NCBI GenBank assembly: GCA_023055425.1
Contig: JALGPY010000006.1
Location: 69,782,127 to 69,846,126 of the forward strand
DNA length: 64,000 bases
From: Linanthus parryae
Taxonomy: Eukaryota > Streptophyta > Magnoliopsida > Ericales > Polemoniaceae
Reading direction: 5' to 3'
The notes beneath the pieces are model-generated. The model did not search any database and was not told where the DNA came from. It worked only from the letters and a program-made list of their open reading frames with translations. This document shows positions 59,558 to 64,000 of the stretch, one piece after another; within the stretch, counting starts at the first letter, position 1, and every line of letters begins with the position of its first letter. The translations under genes and the position numbers were made by a program.

Positions 59558-59592
59558 CCCTGCCTCTTGCTACTTGGGTTCGTCATCCCACA

Positions 59593-59940
59593 ATGTGGCT
59601 TGCCATGAGTCCCTACGACTGTTGGCTTCAACACTTGTCTTTCGTTGATTCATGGAAACTTCAAGTTGTGAAACCTGAGTTTGTGCTTTGTGCCATAGAA
59701 ATAGCTTTCAAGATTTTCTTTACAAGGCTCATTGATCTTCATAACCATCGTAAGGAAGATGCACATAATACCTCATGCTTGCTCGAAGAATGTTCTTCGT
59801 CTATTATGCTTGTAGGTCGTACTTTTGGCTGCCTTCCGGCGAGGTGCATTACTGTACTGACCTTTTTACCAACTCGTAATGAACGGCGGATTTCTCCTCT
59901 AGATTTCCCGGACGAGAACTTCTTGCCTCCACGTTCTTGA
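59593..59940 (+). CDS. Hypothetical 115-aa ORF behind the second promoter-like module
   Basis: ATG follows the TATA box by 36 bp. The product is rich in Cys and hydrophobic residues; I recognise no domain. After its stop a different frame stays open to about 60110 and reads a hydrophobic, Ala/Leu-rich segment near 59985-60035 that could be a membrane span. The real gene may thus be frameshifted. AATAAA follows at about 60395. It could also be chance. Confidence 0.25.
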   Translation: MWLAMSPYDCWLQHLSFVDSWKLQVVKPEFVLCAIEIAFKIFFTRLIDLHNHRKEDAHNTSCLLEECSSSIMLVGRTFGCLPARCITVLTFLPTRNERRISPLDFPDENFLPPRS

Positions 59941-60561
59941 ACTCGGGGTGGCGAGCCATTGTGCTCGTCTCCGTGGACAAGGAGCTTCTTGCCCTAGGAG
60001 TTGCTGCTTGCCTGTTCTTCACCGCCGCCTACGCCGGAACAGGTGGTTCCTCAGGCACATCTCTTGGGCAGAAGACCAGACAGGGGCCTTGTCAGATCCT
60101 GGGATCTTAAACATAGCGTCGCATAGCTCTTGTAGCGTTTGTAGGCCGTTCGTTTTATTGAAGGACCCTACTTGCTACAGATCTTTGGTCGCAAACTATT
60201 GTATCGAATAGACTTTGCTAGATCCTGTAGGACGATCATTTTACAGTAAGGATTTCCTTTCTCTGTAACTTTCTCATGTAGGATGCTATCGAGATGAATT
60301 GTAAGTCGTTTTGACTATGTAATTAGCTCAGTCTGAGCTTTCGCTTGTAAGCTGCTATCTAACAGATAGATTGTAAGTCATTTTGACTCATAATAATAAA
60401 TCTTTTTGTATGATTTGCTGTTCTTGTCACAACAAATTGCAACATTTGCATGCGTATCGGCAAACTTCACCTTTTTGTAGTGTCATATTCGCACTTTGTG
60501 TTGTCGCTATGATTTGCTACCCAATAGATAGGTTGGCAGATTATGGGAATCATTCATAAGA
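59941..60561. other. Stretch between the small ORF and the tandem array
   Basis: No recognised gene. Degenerate units related to the tandem array appear from about 60335 (GCTGCTATCTAACAGATAG), so the array may once have been longer. Confidence 0.5.
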
Positions 60562-61121
60562 GCTGCTATCTTAGCAGATGAGCCTTTAGATCATTTGAGA
60601 TCGCAATTGCATAGTTTCGTTATCTCAACAGATAAGCTTGAGGATTACTCAAGACCAGTATTGCTGCTATCTGGGCAGATAGGCTTTGGATCAATTAAGA
60701 TCGTGTTTCAAGTATAGTTGCTATCTTGGCAGATAGGCTTGAGATCAATTAAGATCGTGTTTGCTTAATGCTGCTATCACGGCAGATAGTCTTGAAGATC
60801 ACTTAAGATCATATTTGCTTAATGCTGCTATCACGGCAGATAGGCTTGAAGATCACTTAAGATCGTATTCGCATAGTGTTGCTATCATGGCAGATAGGCT
60901 TGAAGATCACTTAAGATCGTATTTGCATAGCGCTGCTATCATGGCAGATAGGCTTGAAGATCACTTAAGATCGTATTTGCATAATGCTGCTATCACGGCG
61001 GATAGGCTTTGAAGATCACTTAAGATCGTATTTGCATAATGATTCTATCACGGCGGATAGGCTTTGAAGATCAATTAAGATCGTATTTGCATAATGCTGC
61101 TAGCTTAGCAGATAAACTTTC
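60562..61121. repeat. 54-bp tandem repeat array in TAT-T 3' region
   Basis: About 11 units. Unit starts (GCTGCTATC) lie at 60562, ~60618, 60664, 60719, 60770, 60824, 60878, 60932, 60986, 61041 and 61096. The central units have a period of 54-55 bp and are the most alike; the outer ones are diverged. Each unit carries CAGATAGGCTT and GATCACTTAAGATC. An 83-aa ORF in it is a consequence of the period, a multiple of three. Confidence 0.93.
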
Positions 61122-61330
61122 GCTATTGAGGAATGAAGAAATAAATAAAGCGATAAAGACAGCTGAAATCACAATGTTCTTCCCATTTGGGAGAAGCCTT
61201 TCATTATAGAACACTCTCATATGGGAGAGGTGAAATTACAATTCCCTCGTATGGGAGAGAAGATGCATGAATCTTTAACAATATAGAGCATAAAGTAGGC
61301 ATTGTACTCTAATGCATGTAATTAGTGGAG
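61122..61330. other. Spacer between the integrase stop and the tandem array
   Basis: About 200 bp. A 'CATATGGGAGAG'-like unit is repeated imperfectly near 61185-61260. No gene. Confidence 0.5.
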
Positions 61331-62379
61331 TTAAGGATAATACTTCTTAATCCAGCGCAAGTTGACTGAGCTTGGGGTTGAGGCCGTCCCATGTATCCTT
61401 TGTATATTGCAGTAGCCACTGTCGAAGACTTCTTTGACTTTGAAGGGTCCTTCCCAGTTGGCTGCGAATTTTGGGTGAGCCGCCTCCCGCATGCAGTGGT
61501 CCGATGCGCGCAAGACCAGGTCCCCAACTGCAAAATCTCGGTGTTGGACTGTTTTGTTGTACGCGCGAGCAATCCTTTCCTGGTATCGCTTGTTAGTCCG
61601 TTTAGCTTGTTCCCGTTTTTCTTATAACAGGACCAAGTCATGATCGCGTTGATTCTCGTATAGCGCATGGAAGGCCAACCTTGCAGAGTTGACTTTTACC
61701 TCCGCAGGTACTACAGCTTCAGCTCCATAACATAAAAGAAATGGAGAGACTCTTGTGGCGTCCTTGGAGAAGTTCGATATGCCCACAAGGCTATGTTCAA
61801 AGAATCAGCTCATTTCTTGTGGTCGTCCGCGACCATCTTGCTCAAAATTCTCAACAACGTCTTATTGGTTGCCTCCGCTTGACCATTCCCTTTCGGATAA
61901 TAGGGGGTAGAACATATCTGCCTTATGTTGTACTCCGCTAGCTTCGCAGCTACCTGGCGATTGACGAAGGGGGTACCATTATCCGAGAGAATTGTGTTAG
62001 GAATTCTGAACCTGCATATGATGTTCTCTTGGATGAAATGGACTACAGCGAGTGCATTTGCTGTCCTCAGTGGTATTGCTTCTACCCACTTAGTGAACAA
62101 CTCGGTCGCGGTGAGAATGAACTGGTTCCCGTGCGAGGTTGGTCGGATGGGGCCAACAAAATCCAAAGCCCAAGTATGGAATGGCCATGGTGTTCCCAAC
62201 TCATGTAGATCTACGGCGGGAGCATGTACTAGGTTGCCTTTGAATTGACACTCCTGGAATCTTCTCACTTCAGCGCAGCAATCTTCTTCCATGGTAGGCC
62301 AGAAGTAACCGACTGTGAGGAGTTGTCTACATAGCTTCGCACCTCCCTGATGTTCTACTTGGTGAGAGAGGCCCATCAC
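61331..62379 (-). pseudogene. TAT-T integrase
   Basis: The minus strand from 62379: an H-x3-H/C-x2-C zinc region (H-Q-V-E-H near 62350; the second pair is weak, Q-E-C-Q). The catalytic core has D in WALDFVGPI near 62170, D in SDNGTPF near 61980, and E in NGQAEATNK near 61880. A TGA at 61810-61812 replaces a Trp codon, and further stops and frame changes near 61700 and 61625 interrupt the C-terminal part. Its end, F-A-A-N-W-E-G-P-F and N-L-R-W-I-K-K-Y-Y, is readable at 61331-61460. Confidence 0.85.
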
Positions 62380-62406
62380 CTCTTGTGCTTCTTTGCTGTC
62401 TAGGCA

Positions 62407-62907
62407 TCATAGTAGGTTACCCTCGTGGCCTCTTCGCCAGTGTATGTCTTCTTGCACCACGTACCGTGTTGCTTTCCTCTTTAGTTTCTCGGCTTCTTTT
62501 CTCGACGCAGGCTCAATCCCCTGTGTGAGAAAGTCAAATAGCGGCTTCCTCCAATTCACGTCATCATCAACCAGAGCAATTGATAAAGAGTCCTTGATCA
62601 GTGTGCAACTCTCGCAATTTCCTTGAATCAATGTCGCGGCCGCTGACATGTCCGGTCAATGAATCCCATACCTCTGGGCTTTTCCATAGATTGACACCTC
62701 ACTTTCCCCACAAGTATGTTGGTGAATCTTTTCTAACAGCGCTTGCCCCTCCTGCTGTGAGATGCATCGCATGATTATCCCGCCTGGACCTTTATAGTAG
62801 AGGGTGTTGTCGTGTATGCAATACCCCTTGGTGGATGCCCAATATTCTTTACTCGTTCCTTCTGCAATAGCACGCAATATTGACTTTCTCCAGTCTGCAT
62901 CATCCAT
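62407..62907 (-). pseudogene. TAT-T linker with an apparent extra integrase-type zinc module
   Basis: Between the second RNase H and integrase. From 62907 there is a D-W-R-x-x-I linker, then a readable stretch ending in a TGA at 62656-62658. It contains H-x-H-x2-C (K-I-H-Q-H-T-C near 62730) and, after the stop, C-x2-C (N-C-E-S-C near 62615). These look like a first H-H-C-C module. A second D-W-R-type linker (D-V-N-W-R-K-P near 62575) follows, then the real integrase. The stop and frame losses make it a remnant. Confidence 0.55.
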
Positions 62908-62949
62908 GCATTCGTCGTCGCACGCGTCCTCTGTCAGCGCCGAGGACGT

Positions 62950-63459
62950 TCACACTTCAATCGAGATTCTCGCGGGACACTTATCCGCACTAACCTTGGA
63001 TCCCAGGGTGGCCAAAGCATCAGCATGCCTATTATCTGCTCTGGGTTTGTGCTCGTACCTGACGTCGCAGAATTGTTGTACCAGCTTCTGTACCAAAGTT
63101 CGGTAGGGCAATAGGTTTATCTCCTTCAAACCGTACTCGCCCGATGCTTGTTTGACGATTAGTTTGGAGTCCCCCATAACCGTCAAATTGCTTACTTCTA
63201 GTGCCCTTGCTGCACGAAGACCTGCGATGAGAGCTTCATACTCTGCTTCGTTGTTGGTGACTGCGAAATCAAGCTTTGTGGACATCTGTATGACCTCTCC
63301 ATCGGGTTTGGTCAGGACTATCCCAATTCCTCCACCTTTCCTTGTTGATGACCCATCGAATTGGAGCGTCCAATAAGGCAACTCAACTGCATAGATCTCA
63401 GGACCCTCCAGTTCCTCCTCTGAAAAAAGGATTACAACAAAAAAGCGATACAGGCTCAT
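62950..63459 (-). pseudogene. TAT-T second RNase H (aRNH-type)
   Basis: A complete RNase H fold in one minus-strand frame. Motifs: FDGSS near 63350 (Asp), NNEAEYEAL near 63240 (Glu), GDSKL near 63165 (Asp) and R-H-A-D-A-L-A near 63020 (Asp), so all four acidic residues are present. Such a second RNase H after the first is the mark of the Tat lineage. It is frameshifted relative to the first RNase H near 63420 at an A-rich run. Confidence 0.9.
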
Positions 63460-63934
63460 GACTATTATCAGGGAACTGTGCTAGCAAATCCGCCACCGCT
63501 TGCGATTTGATTGCCCTTGGTCGAACGCATGTGATGTCGTACTGGGAAATGGTCATATACCATTTTGCCAGTCTTCCCCCAGGAGTAGTGTGAGTCAAGA
63601 GATACCGTATAGGATCACTCTTTGTAACCACCACCACTTTGTGCGAAGCAAAATAGTGCTTTAGCTTTTCTATTACAAAGAATAGGGCAAGGCAATGGCG
63701 CTCGATGTCCGTGTACCTTGATTCTGCTGGATGCACTATGCGAGAAATGTAGTAGATCGGCCTTTCTTGCCCCTCATACTCCTGAGCCAAAAGTGCCCCT
63801 ATAGACCTCTTCGTCGATGTTAGATACAGCAAGAGTGGTGATCCGAGCTGTGGTGCGATCCTTACCTTTGACGATGTCAGCAGGTCTTTTAACCTTCCAA
63901 ACGCAGCTTCGTGCTCTGTAGTCCAGTTATACAC
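63460..63934 (-). pseudogene. TAT-T first RNase H
   Basis: The minus strand continues from RT. Landmarks are L-L-L-Y-L near 63830, R-P-I-Y-Y-I-S-R near 63750 and a Q-Y-D-I segment near 63545. The first catalytic Asp position reads T in this copy (Y-L-T-S-T), as is often seen when the first RNase H of Tat elements decays. The frame stays open to 63398. Confidence 0.85.
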
Positions 63935-64000
63935 AGCATCTTTCTTGAGGAGATTGCTGAAACAGAATGTAATTTCGGCGATCGCCGGGATGAACCTTCG
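63935..64000 (-). pseudogene. End of TAT-T reverse transcriptase
   Basis: The minus strand reads the usual RT C-terminus (R-R-F-I-P, then F-S-N-L-L-K-K) running into RNase H. The rest of RT, protease, gag and the 5' LTR are beyond the window. Confidence 0.75.

Larger units (their letters stand above)
37553..64000 (-). mobile_element. TAT-T, Tat-lineage Ty3/gypsy element with antisense PMD gene (5' part beyond window)
   Basis: Minus strand. At the right edge is the end of RT, followed leftwards by RNase H, a second RNase H, integrase, a 54-bp tandem array, an antisense spliced PMD gene, a polypurine tract and a 3' LTR ending at 37553. The extra RNase H between the first RNase H and integrase is the hallmark of the Tat lineage. 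ATH-B (40716-54938) and a solo LTR (56939-58490) are later insertions; without them the visible part is about 10.7 kb. It is inserted in the ATH-A 5' LTR. The 5' LTR, gag and most of RT are outside the window. Confidence 0.87.

Noticed and set aside
60761..61012. 83-aa ORF in the tandem array
   Set aside because: The 54-bp period is a multiple of three, so any open frame stays open; no evidence of coding.
60562..61121. CRISPR-like array
   Set aside because: Units are contiguous direct repeats without unique spacers, in a plant retrotransposon; it is a tandem satellite-type array.

Overview
The window is nuclear DNA of a flowering plant, probably a dicot. It consists almost entirely of nested LTR retrotransposons with tRNA-iMet or tRNA-Asp primer sites, TSD-bounded insertions and two hAT-type MITEs. 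I see no rRNA, tRNA, CRISPR or ordinary single-copy gene. The only intron-containing gene lies inside a retrotransposon. Working names: COP = Ty1/copia, ATH = Athila-type Ty3/gypsy, TAT = Tat-type Ty3/gypsy, LARD = large non-autonomous LTR element.

Layout, left to right. (1) 1-17756: copia element COP-H (minus strand; its 3' LTR runs off the left edge). It is interrupted in RNase H by a complete relative, COP-Y (plus strand, 1294-9735), and in gag by a solo LTR (13132-14562, TSD GCTCC). (2) 17757-18122 and 27712-29115: a diverged copia remnant COP-D (minus). COP-H sits in its LTR, and LARD-F (18123-27711, minus, TSD GGTTT) sits in its RNase H. LARD-F has about 3.1-kb LTRs, no coding capacity, and carries two hAT-type elements (21801-23001 and 23360-23900), each with a perfect 8-bp TSD. 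(3) 29116-31089: unassigned DNA plus a probable SIRE-like LTR remnant. (4) 31090-37552: ATH-A (minus), a non-autonomous Athila relative with one unknown ORF where gag-pol should be. Its 5' LTR is cut by the next element. (5) 37553-64000 and beyond: TAT-T (minus). It has a 626-bp 3' LTR and a pol with two RNase H domains and an integrase (61331-64000). Between pol and the 3' LTR lie a 54-bp tandem array and a multi-exon plant-mobile-domain (PMD) gene on the opposite strand. (6) Inside that PMD gene are a young complete Athila element, ATH-B (40716-54938, TSD CGACA), and a copia solo LTR (56939-58490).

The insertions give a relative order: COP-D came before COP-H and LARD-F; COP-H before COP-Y and its solo LTR; ATH-A before TAT-T; TAT-T before ATH-B and the second solo LTR. 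Almost every coding region carries stops or frameshifts. The best preserved is the ATH-B gag-pol ORF.

The most interesting object is the antisense, spliced PMD gene carried by TAT-T. Its exons join in frame across at least four introns of 74-79 nt. Because the gene is antisense to the element, its introns would not be removed from the genomic RNA, which explains how a retroelement can carry an intact intron-containing gene. ATH-A (unknown ORF replacing gag-pol) and LARD-F are the other objects worth following up.
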